Origin: JAJZQZ01 sp963790415 | GTDB lineage: Bacteria; Actinomycetota; Thermoleophilia; RBG-16-64-13 | Assembly (NCBI GenBank): GCA_963790415.1 | Contig: CAWBOK010000001.1 | Span: 958,464-1,022,463 of the forward strand | Direction: 5' to 3' | DNA length: 64,000 bases | In this document: positions 9,471 to 19,212 of the stretch, in pieces | How the letters are laid out: each line of letters starts with the position of its first letter | Numbering within the stretch: the first letter of the stretch is position 1 | Position numbers and translations under genes: made by a program | The notes under the pieces: generated by a model | The model's database searches: none | The model's input: only the letters and a program-made list of their open reading frames with translations | Told to the model about the DNA's origin: nothing

Positions 9471-10516
9471 ATGCCAGTCGATCCCCACACCCGCATCTAT
9501 CTGGCCGGCCACGCGGGCCTGGTGGGCGGCGCCATCCTGCGCGCCCTGCAGGCCCGCGGTTACGACAACCTGATCCACCGCACCTATGCGGAACTCGACC
9601 TCACCGACCAGGCGGCCACCCGCGCGTTCTTCGCCGCCGAGCGGCCCGACCTGGTCATCCTGGCCGCAGCCCGCGTCGGAGGCATCCTCGCCAACAGCGA
9701 AGAGCCCTACGAGTTCATCCACGACAACCTGGTCGATCGAGCTCAACGTGATCGACGCCGCGTTCCGGCACGGCGTGCGCCGACTGCTCGTTCCTGGGCA
9801 GCTCGTGCATCTACCCCAAGCTCGCCCCGCAACCGCTCAAGGAGGAGTACCTCCTCACCGGCCCGCTGGAAGAGACCAATCGCCCGTACGCGCTGGCGAA
9901 GATCGCCGGCATCGAGATGTGCCGCAGTCTCAATCGCGAACACGGCACCGACTACCTGTCGCTCATGCCCACCAACCTCTACGGGCCGGGCGACAACTTC
10001 GACCTCCACACCAGCCACGTGCTGCCCGCGATGCTGCGCAAGTTCCATGAAGCCAAGGTGGGCGGACCCGGTGAGGACGGAGTGGACCGACCTGCCCACT
10101 CCCCCGTGCGACTCTGGGGCACGGGAACGCCCCGCCGGGAGTTCCTCCATGTCGACGACCTCGCCGACGCCGCCGTGTATCTCATGGAGCACGCGACCGC
10201 GGCCGACATCCCCGACGGCATGGTCAACGTCGGCACGGGCCAGGACCAGACGATCCGCGAACTCGCCGAGATCGTCCAGCGCGTCGTCGGTCACCGGGGC
10301 GAGATCGTCTGGGACACAGACAAGCCCGACGGCACCCCCCGCAAGCTGCTCGACGTCGGCCGGCTGAAGGCGCTGGGATGGGCTCCCTCGATCCCCCTCG
10401 AAGAGGGCATCCGGCGAGACGTACGACTGGTACACACAGGCACGTCGCCGCCGTCGCCGCCACGGGCGCCGCCACCCCGGCGGTCCCGCGAAGGAGCGAA
10501 GCGGCGCCGACCGTGA
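9471..10516 (+). CDS. fcl: GDP-L-fucose synthase-like epimerase/reductase, three or more frameshifts
   Basis: NAD(P)-dependent SDR enzyme that would convert GDP-4-keto-6-deoxymannose to GDP-L-fucose. Visible in order: IYLAGHAGLVGGAILRAL (Rossmann glycine motif), VILAAARVGGILAN, ELNVIDAAFRHGVRRL, LEETNRPYALAKIAGIEMC with the YxxxK catalytic pair, SLMPTNLYGPGDNFD and RREFLHVDDLADA. Extra bases near 9732 (CTGGTCGATCG) and 9790 (CTGCTCGTTC) and near 10405 split it into three frames; the conserved Ser of GSSCIYP lies in the disrupted stretch. It ends at 10516 with a GTGA overlap to the next gene. Together with the two gmd genes it forms the GDP-6-deoxyhexose operon. Confidence 0.88.
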
Positions 10517-11490
10517 CCAAGTCCGCCCTCATCACCGGCATCACCGGCCAGGACGGCGGCTATCTGACCGCCCTCCTGCTCGACAAGGGCTACACGGTGC
10601 ACGGCATGATCCGGCCCACCGCCGACATCACCGGCAGCCGCATCGACACGCTCGGCCACGCCCACCCGGGGCGCGTCCATCTGCACTACGCCGACCTCAC
10701 CGACACCTCCAGCCTGGCGGCGCTCATGGACAAGAGCGAGCCCGACGAGGTGTACCACCTGGCCGGGCAGAGCCACATCCAGGTGAGCTTCGACCTGCCC
10801 GAGTACACCGGCGAGACCACCGCCCTCGGTACGCTGCGGCTGCTCGAAGTGATCCGCCGCCGCCACAAGCCGGTGCGCTTCTACCAGGCGGCCACCTCGG
10901 AGATCTTCGGCGAGCCCGAGGAGGTGCCTCAGACCGAGCACACCCCGTTCCACCCGGTGAACCCCTACGCGGCCGCCAAGCTCTACGCCTTCTCGCTGGC
11001 CGGAGTCTACCGCCGCGCGTACGGCCTGCATGCCTCGAACGGCATCCTCTTCAACCACGAGAGCCCGTTCCGCGGCCCCAACTTCGTGACCCGCAAGATC
11101 GCCCGCGCAGCGGCCGAGGCCGGCGCCGGGTCCACGGAAGGCGTCGCTCTGGGTAACCTGGAGGCCCGACGGGACTGGGGCTATGCCGGCGACTACGTCG
11201 AGGCCATGTACCTGATAGTGCAGGCCGAAGAAGCCGACGACTACGTCATCGCCACCGGCGAGAGCCACTCCGTGCGCGAGTTCTGCGAGCGCGCCTTCGC
11301 CCGGGTGGGGCTCGACTATCGCGACCACGTGCACCAGGATCCGGCCTTCTTCCGGCCGGTGGACATCACCGAGACCCGTGGCGACGCGACCAAAGCCCGG
11401 GAACGCCTCGGCTGGACCCCTCGGGTGACCTTCGACCAGCTCGTCGACATGATGGTCGACGCGGAGATAGAAAGGATCGCGGGAGCATGG
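10513..11490 (+). CDS. GDP-mannose 4,6-dehydratase paralogue 1
   Basis: Extended SDR enzyme of the GMD group, starting with GTG that overlaps the fcl stop. It has SALITGITGQDGGYLTALLL, the EVYHLAGQSHIQVSFD region, FYQAATSEIFGE (catalytic Thr/Ser-Glu), HPVNPYAAAKLYAF with YxxxK, and HASNGILFNHESPFRG. It is about 37 percent shorter in the central loop wording than the second copy and has MIRPTADITGSRID where canonical GMD has a RRSS-like NADP-binding stretch, so its product may differ (for example a GMD- or RMD-like activity). As given, the frame runs straight into the next gene because of an extra G in ATGGG at 11487; the real stop is not recoverable with certainty. Confidence 0.82.
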
Positions 11491-12660
11491 GCTAAGACCG
11501 CCCTTATCACCGGCATCACCGGCCAGGACGGCGCCTACCTGGCCGAGTTCCTCCTGGGGAAGGACTACACGGTCCACGGCATCAAGCGCCGCGCCAGCCT
11601 CTTCAACACCCAACGGGTCGACCATCTGTACGAGGACCCCCACACCCCCGGCGTGCGCTTCCACATGCACTACGGGGACATGACCGACGCCACCAACCTG
11701 ATCCGCATCGTCCAGGAGACCCAACCCGACGAGATCTACAACCTGGCGGCGCAGTCGCACGTGCAGGTGAGCTTCGAGACCGCCGAGTACACGGCGAACG
11801 CGGACGCCCTCGGCACCCTGCGCCTCCTCGAGGCCATGCGCATCTTGGGCCTGGAGAAGAAGACCCGCTTCTACCAAGCTTCGACCTCGGAGATGTTCGG
11901 CCTGGTCCAAGAAGTACCCACAGCGCGAGACCACGCCGTTCTATCCCCGCAGCCCGTACGCGGCAGCCAAAGTCTATGCGTATTGGATCTGCGTGAACTA
12001 CAGAGAGGCCTACGGGCTTCACGTGTCGAACGGCATCCTCTTCAACCACGAGAGCCCCCTCAGAGGCGAGACCTTCGTCACCCGGAAGATCACCCGTGCC
12101 GCCGCCCGTATCGCCCTCGGACTGCAGGCCGACCTCTACCTGGGCAATCTCGACTCGCTGCGCGACTGGGGCCATGCGCGCGACTTCTGCGTAGCGATGT
12201 ATCTCATGCTGCAGCAGGACGAACCCGACGACTACGTCATCGCCACCGGCGAGCAGCACTCGGTGCGGGAGTTCGTGTCGGCGGGCCTTCGCCGAGATCG
12301 GGATCGTCCTGACCTTCCAAGGGAGCCGGCCTTGACGAGGTCGGCGTCATCGCCGATCTTGACCCCGAGCTACTTGCCCGGGCCCGCGACAGCCAAGGCG
12401 CGGAGGGCGCCGGGAGTGGGGGACTCGAGCCCCTCTCCCCCGGCCAGGTGCTTGTACGAGTCGATCCGCGCTACTTCCGCCCCACCGAAGTGACCACGCT
12501 GCTCGGCGACGCCACCAAGGCACGGGAGAAACTCGGCTGGAGTCCCGCGGTCCCGTTCAGCGAGCTTGTGCACGAGATGGTGTGGAGTGACGTGGACGAG
12601 GCTCGGCAGGACAGAGTCGTGAAGGCGGGCGGATTCCGCGTGCGGGCATCCAGGGAGTAG
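11487..12660 (+). CDS. gmd: GDP-mannose 4,6-dehydratase (canonical copy), several frameshifts
   Basis: Closely canonical GMD: KTALITGITGQDGAYLAEFL, GIKRRASLFNTQRVDHLY (NADP-binding RR), EIYNLAAQSHVQVSFETAEY, FYQASTSEMFGLVQEVP, SPYAAAKVYAYW in a second frame, then GILFNHESPLRGETFVTRKI and YVIATGEQHSVREF. It dehydrates GDP-mannose to GDP-4-keto-6-deoxymannose, the substrate of fcl. Extra bases at about 11490, 11928 (CCCACAG), 12283 (GTGTCGG) and 12320 divide it among frames; the last piece, RVDPRYFRPTEVTTLLGDA, is the normal C-terminus ending at 12660. AAAGGA precedes the ATG at 11487. Confidence 0.9.
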
Positions 12661-12695
12661 AGGCCCCGCGACAGCCGCCACCTCGTGGTTGATGT

Positions 12696-13208
12696 TCAAC
12701 CACCCCGCCGCCACACCAGCCACCCGACGACCAACCCAAGCCCCGCCCCCACCAGGTCGAAGAGCACGTCGCGCGGAGAGCCGGTGCGCGAGGCGATCGT
12801 GCTCTGGTGCAACTCGTCCAGGATCGCCACCGCGCCGCAGAAGGGCAACGCGATGACGGCGACCGCCGGCAGGCCCCGCAGGCCGGCAAGACGACGCGAT
12901 GATCGAGGCCGAAGTGTCGCCCGAGCACCCGGGGCAACCCACCGCTGAAACGAACGCGCAACCAACAACCCCAGTACGGCGTACTCGGCCACATGGGCCA
13001 GCTTGCGGACCCACCACGGTAGGAACGTCGGTGCGGCCAAGGATGATGTCTCCGGCCCAAACAACCACGGAAGCCAGCCATGAAGCCCGCGCACTATCCA
13101 GACGTCACTGTGCGTTTGGGCGCCGATCTCGCTCGACGTGAGGGCGATCACGCCCACCCAGACCACCACAGGTGCCCACAACCACAGAGATGTCAGTGTT
13201 CGGCGCAT
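12696..13208 (-). CDS. VanZ-like membrane protein
   Basis: About 170 residues with four hydrophobic segments: LWLWAPVVVWVGVIALTS, FLPWWVRKLAHVAEYAVLG, AVAVIALPFCGAVAILDELH and DLVGAGLGLVVGWLVW. The K-HxxEY motif and DELHQ are the family hallmarks of VanZ. Family members are small integral membrane proteins of unclear biochemistry, some linked to glycopeptide resistance. It faces gmd tail to tail with a 35-base gap. The start at ATG 13208 was chosen because the upstream extension is not VanZ-like. A role in envelope or glycan biology is inferred only from location. Confidence 0.78.
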   Translation of the reverse strand: MRRTLTSLWLWAPVVVWVGVIALTSSEIGAQTHSDVWIVRGLHGWLPWLFGPETSSLAAPTFLPWWVRKLAHVAEYAVLGLLVARSFQRWVAPGARATLRPRSSRRLAGLRGLPAVAVIALPFCGAVAILDELHQSTIASRTGSPRDVLFDLVGAGLGLVVGWLVWRRGG

Positions 13209-13310
13209 GAGACGCAAGTGTCGCACACCACGCGGTCTTCTTGCTGCCGCGCGCATGGCCCCTGGGGCGCATCGCCGCCGCATGGCAGACCGACAACCCC
13301 GATCGCCTGG

Positions 13311-13316
13311 TAGAAT
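13311..13316 (+). promoter_or_regulatory. -10 box TAGAAT before the UDP-sugar dehydrogenase
   Basis: TAGAAT ends ten bases before ATG 13327, the same geometry as at fcl. An in-frame ATG at 13315 lies inside the box and is therefore unlikely to be the start. Confidence 0.5.
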
Positions 13317-13326
13317 GACGCTCACG

Positions 13327-14740
13327 ATGAACGACTCCACACCGTCAGTCACACCCGCGACTCCCGCGCCCCCACCCGCGTCGTCCGCGCCAACACGCGC
13401 CTCCAACCCGCACGCCGCCGACCTCCTCGAGCGCATCGCCGACCGCACGGCGACGGTGGGCATCATCGGGCAGGGCTACGTGGGGCTACCGCTGGCCCTG
13501 GTGTTCGTCGAGGCCGGTTTCCAGGTGGTGGGCTTCGACGTCGATCCCGAGAAGGTGGCCGCCCTGGAACGCGGGGAGAGCTTCATCCGCCATATCGGGC
13601 CCGAACGGGTAGCTGCCGCCCGCGCGGTCGAGCACCCATGTGGAGGCGCGGCCTTCACCGCCACCACCGACTTCTCCCGATTGCCTGCGTGTGACGCGAT
13701 AATCATCTGCGTACCCACGCCCCTTGGGCGGCATCGCGAGCCGGATCTCAGCTTCGTGCACGACACGGCCCGCGTCGTGGCCGATCACCTGCGGCCGGGG
13801 CAGCTCGTGATCCTTGAATCGACCACCTACCCGGGCACCACCGACGAAGAAGTGCAACCGTTGCTCGAGGCGTCAGGCCTCTTCACGCCGCAGGACTTTC
13901 TCCTGGCCTTCTCTCCGGAACGGGAAGATCCGGGGAATCCCGACTTCTCCACGCGCACCATCCCCAAAGTGGTGGGAGGCGTGAATCCGGAGTCCACCGA
14001 CGTCGCGGCGGCCCTGTACCGCGCGGCGGTCGACCTGGTGGTACCGGTGAGCAGCTCGCGGGTGGCCGAGGCGGCGAAGTTGCTGGAGAACATCTACCGA
14101 TCGGTGAACATCGCCCTGGTGAACGAACTCAAGATGGTGTTCGATCGCATGGACGTCAACATCTGGGAGGTCATCGAGGCCGCCAAGACCAAGCCCTTCG
14201 GCTATCAGCCGTTCTACCCCGGACCGGGCCTGGGCGGGCACTGCATCCCCCTCGACCCCTTCTACCTCACCTGGAAGGCCGCCGAGTACGGCCTGTGGAC
14301 GCGCTTCATCGAGCTCGCCGGCGAGATCAACACCCGCATGCCCACGTGGGTGGTGGACAAGGTGCGGGAGGCCCTCTCCGATCGAGGGCCGCAGCCTCAA
14401 GGGCGCCCGGGTGCTGGTGCTCGGCCTCTCCTACAAGGCCGACATCGACGACGACCGGGAATCCCCCAGCTACGAGATCATCGAGCTGCTCGAGGAGCGC
14501 GGAGCCGTCGTCGCCTACTGTGACCCGTATTTCCCCGAGGCCCACCCGGGTCGACACCACGACGTCTGTCTCACCTCGGCCCCGTTGACCGCGGAGGAGT
14601 TCGGCCGCTACGACTGCCTGGTGCTCTCAACGGCCCACCGGGAATTCTCCGATCCGACCCTCTACGCCCAGACCCGGCTGGTGGTCGACACGCGGAATGT
14701 GGTGCGACCGGAGTGGGGACCGCAGGTGGTGCGCGGGTAG
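13327..14740 (+). CDS. UDP-sugar 6-dehydrogenase (WbpA/TviB type), frameshifted near 14388
   Basis: NAD-dependent enzyme oxidising a UDP-hexose or UDP-HexNAc to the uronic acid by two successive hydride transfers. The N-terminal Rossmann motif is TVGIIGQGYVGLPLALVFVE, then ICVPTPLG, ESTTYPGTTDE, AEAAKLLENIYRSVNIALVN with catalytic Lys following (ELK), and the nucleophile Cys in GPGLGGHCIPLDPFYLTW. An extra G near 14388 (GAGGGCC) shifts the frame before LKGARVLVLGLSYKADIDD, the C-terminal Rossmann domain. The total is about 470 residues with a roughly 40-residue Pro/Ala-rich N-terminal extension. UDP-GlcNAc is favoured over UDP-glucose by resemblance, not proven. Confidence 0.9.
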
Positions 14741-14787
14741 GAAAGGCTCACGCTGGCTGCCATGCGCCTCCGGCGGCCGAGCGTACG

Positions 14788-15229
14788 TCAGACAGCTTCG
14801 GGCGGATCGGCAATCCGCCGCAGGCCTGCGAACCGTGTCAAAATGCCGGTCGAAACTGACCACGGCCGGCAACCCAGCATCACCCCAAGGCCCGCCTCGG
14901 ACCAGGGCGTACGCCGCAAGGTACGCATCGGCGAGGGGGATGGAGCTTCTCTCGAAGAGTTCCAGTGCCCGCTGGACCACTTCGCGTTGTTCGACCACCA
15001 GCCCGGGAGCGTTGCCCAGCGATCCCAGCAGTGTCGCGACCGTCGAGCGCTCCAGGCGCAGGACGCGTCGGAGAACGAAGCCGGTTTCGACGAGAATGAC
15101 GGTAGGCAGGAACAGCTCGAACGCGCCGGCAGCTGCAGCGTCAAAGAGCCCACGGGCCCGCTCCGCCTGTTCGGGTGGCTCCCCGGTGAGAAATCGGACC
15201 ACTACATTCGTGTCCACGCACACTCTCAC
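14788..15229 (-). CDS. VapC-type PIN-domain toxin, frameshifted near 14832
   Basis: Ribonuclease toxin with the PIN acidic residues in VCVDTNVVVRFLTGE, LPTVILVETGFVL, PLADAYLAAYAL and VVSFDRHFD. An extra C near 14832 replaces the natural ending RRLRRIADPPEAV with another frame; the corrected gene stops at 14788. The GTG start at 15229 overlaps the antitoxin stop as GTGA. It pairs with the AbrB-type gene upstream. Confidence 0.88.
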
Positions 15230-15498
15230 TGCGGCTCCTCGCCCCCCAGTCGATCCGCAGCATCCGTGGTCCATGCTACCTCGATGAGCTCCTTCAACTC
15301 GGCCTCGTTGTCGGGGACCAGATGAGCCAGGTGCCTGAGCGACCCCGCCAGCTCCGCCCACGGTGCGACCCGGCGCAGCATGACGCGATCATTCTCCAGC
15401 ACGATCTGCACGCTGTCGCCTTCGCGGATCCCCAGCGTCTCGCGAATGTCCTGAGGGATGGTAACCTGACCCTTGCGGGTGACCTTAGATGTGGGCAT
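15226..15498 (-). CDS. AbrB/SpoVT-type antitoxin
   Basis: Ninety residues opening with MPTSKVTRKGQVTIPQDIRE and LGIREGDSVQIVLENDRVML, a swapped-hairpin AbrB DNA-binding domain. The acidic C-terminal part (LVPDNEAELKELIEVAWT) would wrap the VapC toxin. ATG 15498 was chosen because GGAG lies 8-11 bases upstream. Probably represses its own promoter, where an inverted repeat is present. Confidence 0.88.
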   Translation of the reverse strand: MPTSKVTRKGQVTIPQDIRETLGIREGDSVQIVLENDRVMLRRVAPWAELAGSLRHLAHLVPDNEAELKELIEVAWTTDAADRLGGEEPQ

Positions 15499-15521
15499 AG
15501 CTAACTCCATGCGCTCAGTAG

Positions 15522-15539
15522 TACTGCTTGATCGCAGTA
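15522..15539. promoter_or_regulatory. Inverted-repeat operator of the AbrB-VapC module
   Basis: TACTGC and GCAGTA flank a six-base spacer. The repeat adjoins a minus-strand TATACT -10 candidate about 25 bases before the antitoxin start, a position suited to autorepression. Confidence 0.5.
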
Positions 15540-15651
15540 TATTCCATACGTCGTTGGTTGTACATTGGCAGGCAAGCGGGAATCCGGCGGCGTCTTCTCT
15601 GCCGGGACCGGTGAGGGTGCAAACGTCTGCCGCCTGTGCCACAATCGAGGC

Positions 15652-15993
15652 ATGAGAATCATCGTTAGTCCCATCGCGTTGAAGGATCTCTCACTCATGG
15701 CCGAAAACGGGTTTGGAAACCTCGTCAAGGGCGTCGTTGATGTGGAACGCGAGATCATGGCCATCGACGCGGAACTCCACTCCGACGAAGAAGCGCTCCT
15801 TCTCGAAGACGGTTCCCGGCAGGCTGACCTCTGGGGTATCAGCATATATCCTGACTTGGCAGCTGACGAACGCATCGAGTTCGACTCGATGATCAACATC
15901 CGCCCGTCACAGGGCAATCGCTCGCGTGGTGTCGACGACCCCGAGATCCGCGCCAAGATCGTCCGCATCGTCGACGCGCTGGTAACACCATGA
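15652..15993 (+). CDS. DUF5674 family protein
   Basis: A 113-residue protein beginning MRIIVSPIALKDLSLMAENG, with DIEREIMAIDAE-like spacing (VDVEREIMAIDAELHSDEEA), the central LLLEDGSRQADLWGISIYPD and the end PEIRAKIVRIVDALVTP. These match the DUF5674 family as I know it; no biochemical role is established. CACAAT lies six bases before the ATG, so it may be leaderless. It overlaps the next gene as ATGA, which argues that the two act together. Confidence 0.75.
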   Translation: MRIIVSPIALKDLSLMAENGFGNLVKGVVDVEREIMAIDAELHSDEEALLLEDGSRQADLWGISIYPDLAADERIEFDSMINIRPSQGNRSRGVDDPEIRAKIVRIVDALVTP

Positions 15994-16337
15994 GCCCTCA
16001 GCATCGAGAGCTGGCGGCCGGCCGGTGGCAGAACCTCTCGCTCCTGGAGCAGTTGGCCAACGTCGGAAGCGAGATCGAGCGCGCGCTCACCTGGGCCGCG
16101 AAGAACAACCCCGAATACAGTCGCATGGCCCTCGAGCGGGGGCTGGAACTCCTCGATCTGACCATCGCCGATCCCAAGCATCGGCATCGCCTAAAGGAAT
16201 TGACCCGCCTGCGTGAAGTTCTCCGCGACTACTTCTGGGGAGAGAACCAGTTCGGGTCGGCAGAGAGCAGCTGGCGGAGCTACTTTCATTCCTACGGCAT
16301 GGCCGTCGCGCTGAAGAAGAAGCCTCTCGCCGGCTAG
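15990..16337 (+). CDS. Conserved hypothetical protein translationally coupled to DUF5674
   Basis: A 115-residue acidic-helical protein: ELAAGRWQNLSLLEQLANVG, SEIERALTWAAKNNPEYSRM, LERGLELLDLTIADPKHRHR and LREVLRDYFWGENQFGS. I recognise this as a widespread small family that often accompanies DUF5674, frequently in candidate-phylum and accessory regions. No function is known. No signal or membrane segment. The ATGA overlap and shared strand suggest a two-gene module, perhaps toxin-antitoxin like. Confidence 0.7.
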   Translation: MSPQHRELAAGRWQNLSLLEQLANVGSEIERALTWAAKNNPEYSRMALERGLELLDLTIADPKHRHRLKELTRLREVLRDYFWGENQFGSAESSWRSYFHSYGMAVALKKKPLAG

Positions 16338-16402
16338 GCGACGCGCGCTCCCGAAGGCCGTCTGTGCAGGTGCACCCCTTCCGGGCGCACAAGGCCGCCC
16401 GA

Positions 16403-16739
16403 TCATCTCCGGAACAGCCGCACATCGGTGAAGAAGGCCTGGGTCTCGCCGATCTCGATCTGGGAGAAAGCCGGGTGGAGCGGGTTCAGCAGGTAGTTAG
16501 ACTCAGCCGGGATCACGACGCTGGGCACGGCCAGCACCGCGCTCGTGAGGCCCTGAGCCCACGCCGTGCCGAGTTGCTGTAGCTGCCCGCGAACGGCTAT
16601 CTCGCGCCATCCGACGGGCAGAGCCTCCTCCGCCACCCGTTCGATGGGGACCGCAGCGGGAATCGACGCCGCGATGACCACGTAGCGCGCCCGCAGGGGG
16701 TCGTCCTGCACCAGCGACCAAACGCCAGACGGTGAGCAT
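16403..16739 (-). pseudogene. RES-domain toxin with internal deletion
   Basis: The start MLTVWRLV (ATG 16739) is the usual opening of RES toxins. The C-terminal half is clear: RYVVIAASIPAAVPIERVAE, TAWAQGLTSAVLAVPSVVIP and ESNYLLNPLHPAFSQIEIGE. RES proteins cleave or modify NAD using residues in the central part, but here the opening joins almost directly to the C-terminal half in another frame. About 60-70 residues containing most of the active site are missing. It is most likely inactive. Confidence 0.75.
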
Positions 16740-16748
16740 CAGCCGGAA

Positions 16749-17086
16749 TCAGCCGAAGACGCCGTGCTCGATGCGTCCCAGCGTGTCCAGGACGCTCTCT
16801 GCGCCGATGTCGGTATCGAGCAGGCTGAGGGGAGTCACGGCGCCCAAGGCGGCATTCGGTGCTTTCAGCCAGTCGACGGCGGCCTCCAGGCTCTCGAACA
16901 CCTCCTCGGCCAGTTCCACGACGCGAGCCAGCCTGACGATCTTGCCGGACTCCTCGGAGTTCAGGCTTCCCATTCTCCTGCGTCGCGCCATATCGACGAG
17001 CAGGGCTCCACCCGCAAGACACTCGAGCCCCCAAGTAAGGCGTTGACCGACAGACGGACCCCGGTAACAGGTGCCGCGATGCCCAT
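16749..17086 (-). pseudogene. Xre/MbcA/ParS-type antitoxin with internal deletion
   Basis: The C-terminal toxin-binding domain is intact: LNSEESGKIVRLARVVELAE, EVFESLEAAVDWLKAPNAAL and LSLLDTDIGAESVLDTLGRI. An upstream piece, VNALLGGSSVLRVEPCSS, resembles the N-terminus of the same family but lies in another frame, with roughly 40 residues of the helix-turn-helix region missing between. It precedes the RES toxin as expected for this module. Both partners carry deletions. Confidence 0.7.
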
Positions 17087-17184
17087 GACTACATGCCCCC
17101 ATGTACGGAGATGGTCATATGGCGGTCATCATAGTCACTAGTGGCGCGCATTCCAAGGCGGCATCCGCTGCACCAGCCGCCGCC

Positions 17185-18244
17185 CTACCCCTCGGTCGAG
17201 ACCTCCCGGGCCCACTCTCGGTTCGCGCGATACCACTCAGCCAGGCGGTTGATACCCTCCTCGAGCATCACCTCCGGCTCCCAGCCCAGCAGAGTGCGGG
17301 CCTTCTCGACCGTGGCCCAGGTGGCCGGCACGTCGGCGGGCGCGGGGGGATGGAACTCCAGGCGGGCAGGCTTCCCGGCGGCGGCTTCGGTCATACGGAC
17401 GACGTCCATGAGCGGGTGCGGCGAGTCGCTGCCCAGGTTGATCACCTCGAAACCCAGGGGCGTCAGCGCGAGGATGGTGCCACGGGCGATGTCGTCCACG
17501 TAGGTGAAATCGCGCGACTGGGTGCCGTCGCCGTAGATGCGCACGGGGCGGTCCTCGTGGATCCACTGGCAGAAGCGGAAGAGGCTCATGTCGGGGCGTC
17601 CAGCCGGGCCGTAGACGGTGAAGTAGCGCAGCACCGTCACGTCCAGGCCGTGCAGGTAGTGGTACGTGAAGCACATGGCTTCGGCGGCCTTCTTCGAGGC
17701 GGCATAGGGAGACAGCGCCCGGTTGGTGTCGGCGTCTTCTGAGTACGGCAGGGGGTTGTGCGCCCCGTAGAGGCTGGAGGTGCTGGCCAGTACGAACTTG
17801 CGCACCCCGTCGCGGCGGCAGAGGTCGAGCAGGTTGAGGCACCCGGTGGCGTTGGTCTCCAGATAGATCCAGGGGTCCTCTACGCTCGGCCGCACGCCGG
17901 CGCGGGCGGCCAGGTTGATCACGGCGTCGTAGGCGGCGCCCCCGGCCTCGCCGCCGCAATGGGCCGAGCCCGTGATCCACGCCTGCTCCAGGGCGGGGCG
18001 GTCGGTGATGTCGACCCGCAGGAAGAGGAAGTCGCCGCCGCCGCCGAGGCCCTCGAGGCTCGGCGGGACCGCCGCCGTCGAGGCCGAAGCGCTCCTCGAG
18101 GCCGGCAAGCCGGTGCTGCTTCATGCGTACGTCGTAGGCATCGTTGAGGTTGTCGATGCCCACGACGGTGTGGCCATCGGCCAGCAGGAACTCGGCCACG
18201 CGGGCCCCGATGAAACCGGCTGCGCCGGTGAGGAGGATGTTCAT
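17185..18244 (-). CDS. NAD-dependent UDP-glucuronate/UDP-glucose epimerase-like protein, one frameshift near 18070
   Basis: Extended SDR enzyme: MNILLTGAAGFIGARVAEFL, VVGIDNLNDAYDVRMKQHRL (typical of UDP-glucuronate 4-epimerases), then in the next frame AVINLAARAGVRPSVEDPWI, LASTSSLYGAHNPLPYSED, LSPYAASKKAAEAMC with YxxxK, LRYFTVYGPAGRPDMSLFRF and SRDFTYVDDIARGTI. Start ATG 18244. Frame-corrected length about 350, normal. The likely reaction is C4 epimerisation of UDP-glucuronate to UDP-galacturonate; with the dehydrogenase at 13.3 kb it would supply a uronic acid. The TA genes on each side are not related to it. Confidence 0.85.
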
Positions 18245-18363
18245 GCGCGAATCCTTATCACTCCGGCCGCCGGTGCGGCGAAGAGGACAGCATCGCTGAT
18301 CGACGGGAAGCCGTACGATGACGAGGCACAAGCCGCATTCCGGCCGATCCACTGAAGACCGAT

Positions 18364-18546
18364 TTGGTCATTGACGCGAGTGACACCGACTTTGCCTCAA
18401 CCGGGCTGCGAGTCTCATCTACGCTTCAGCTGCATCGCTTGATGACCGTCACAGAAGCGTCGCTGCGCCGCGAACTTGGCGTACTGTCGCCGGCGATGCA
18501 AGCCCAAGTGCAAGAACGACTCAGCGAACTGCTGGAACAGGGGTGA
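18364..18546 (+). pseudogene. MazF/PemK toxin remnant (C-terminal third)
   Basis: Sixty codons matching the end of MazF-like endoribonucleases: DFASTGLRVSSTLQLHRLMT, VTEASLRRELGVLSPAMQAQ. The N-terminal two thirds with the RNA-binding loops are absent, and the upstream bases belong to the epimerase leader. Its other side abuts the broken ATPase gene. Confidence 0.65.
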
Positions 18547-18599
18547 ATGCACCAGGCCAGCCGTCCCAGGACTGCCACGACATCGCCCCGCCGTGGGTG

Positions 18600-19058
18600 C
18601 GGCGCAACCTGATCCAAAGCCCGGCCGGCGCCCATTGCGGTGAACCAGCAGGTCGATGGCGCGGAGCACGCCCAGAACACGCCGGCGTCGTGCGCGGATG
18701 ACCTCGTGCACCATGAACCCCTCCCACGACGCGCCGCACTTGGGGTGGGCTAACAGGTCATCCAACCCGACTACGCCAAGCAGCCGGTGCACAATACCGT
18801 TATCCGACTCCAGAAACGGCGCAGGGTCAAGGCAGGGAGGTTGATGCCCAGTTGCGGCAGATCGCGTTCCCTGGTCGTCCGGGTCTTCCGGATCGAAGTG
18901 TCGTACCGGCCCATCCCACTCCGCTGCCAACTGTCGTGCCGGCGTCGTCTTGCCCATCTGTCTCGGGCCGAGCATGGCCACAACCGGGAAGCCGGCCAGG
19001 CCGTGAACCAATCGGCCGAGATGCCGCCGGCCCGCCTACGCAGCAACCTCCGCGGCAC
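18600..19058 (-). pseudogene. DUF4143-type AAA ATPase remnant with two internal deletions
   Basis: Segments in family order but missing what lies between: VVAMLGPRQMGKTTPARQLA (Walker A), HFDPEDPDD, then RERDLPQLGINLPALTLRRF in a second frame, then DNGIVHRLLGVVGLDDLLAH and PKCGASWEGFMVHEVIRARR and IDLLVHRNGRRPGF. A full protein would be about 390 residues. It is certainly non-functional as read. These ATPases are often treated as mobile accessory genes. Confidence 0.75.
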
Positions 19059-19212
19059 CTAGGTCTAACGTCGTACAGACTGTGGCCCTCCTTGGAGCTA
19101 CCCTTGCCCGATACCTAGCGTACATCACGATCCAATCTCACAGGCCTTAGCTCCACCTGGTAAGGTAGTAGTACCGTATTACAGTGGAGGGAGAACCGGG
19201 AGGTCTGCGACC

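Noticed and set aside
10291..11934. 547-codon minus-strand frame opposite the two dehydratase genes
   Set aside because: It mirrors strongly conserved gmd sequence on the plus strand and has no recognisable domain.
10378..12312. A natural fusion of two GMD enzymes
   Set aside because: An extra G in ATGGG at the second start explains the joining; AAAGGA and ATG of a separate gene are present at the junction.
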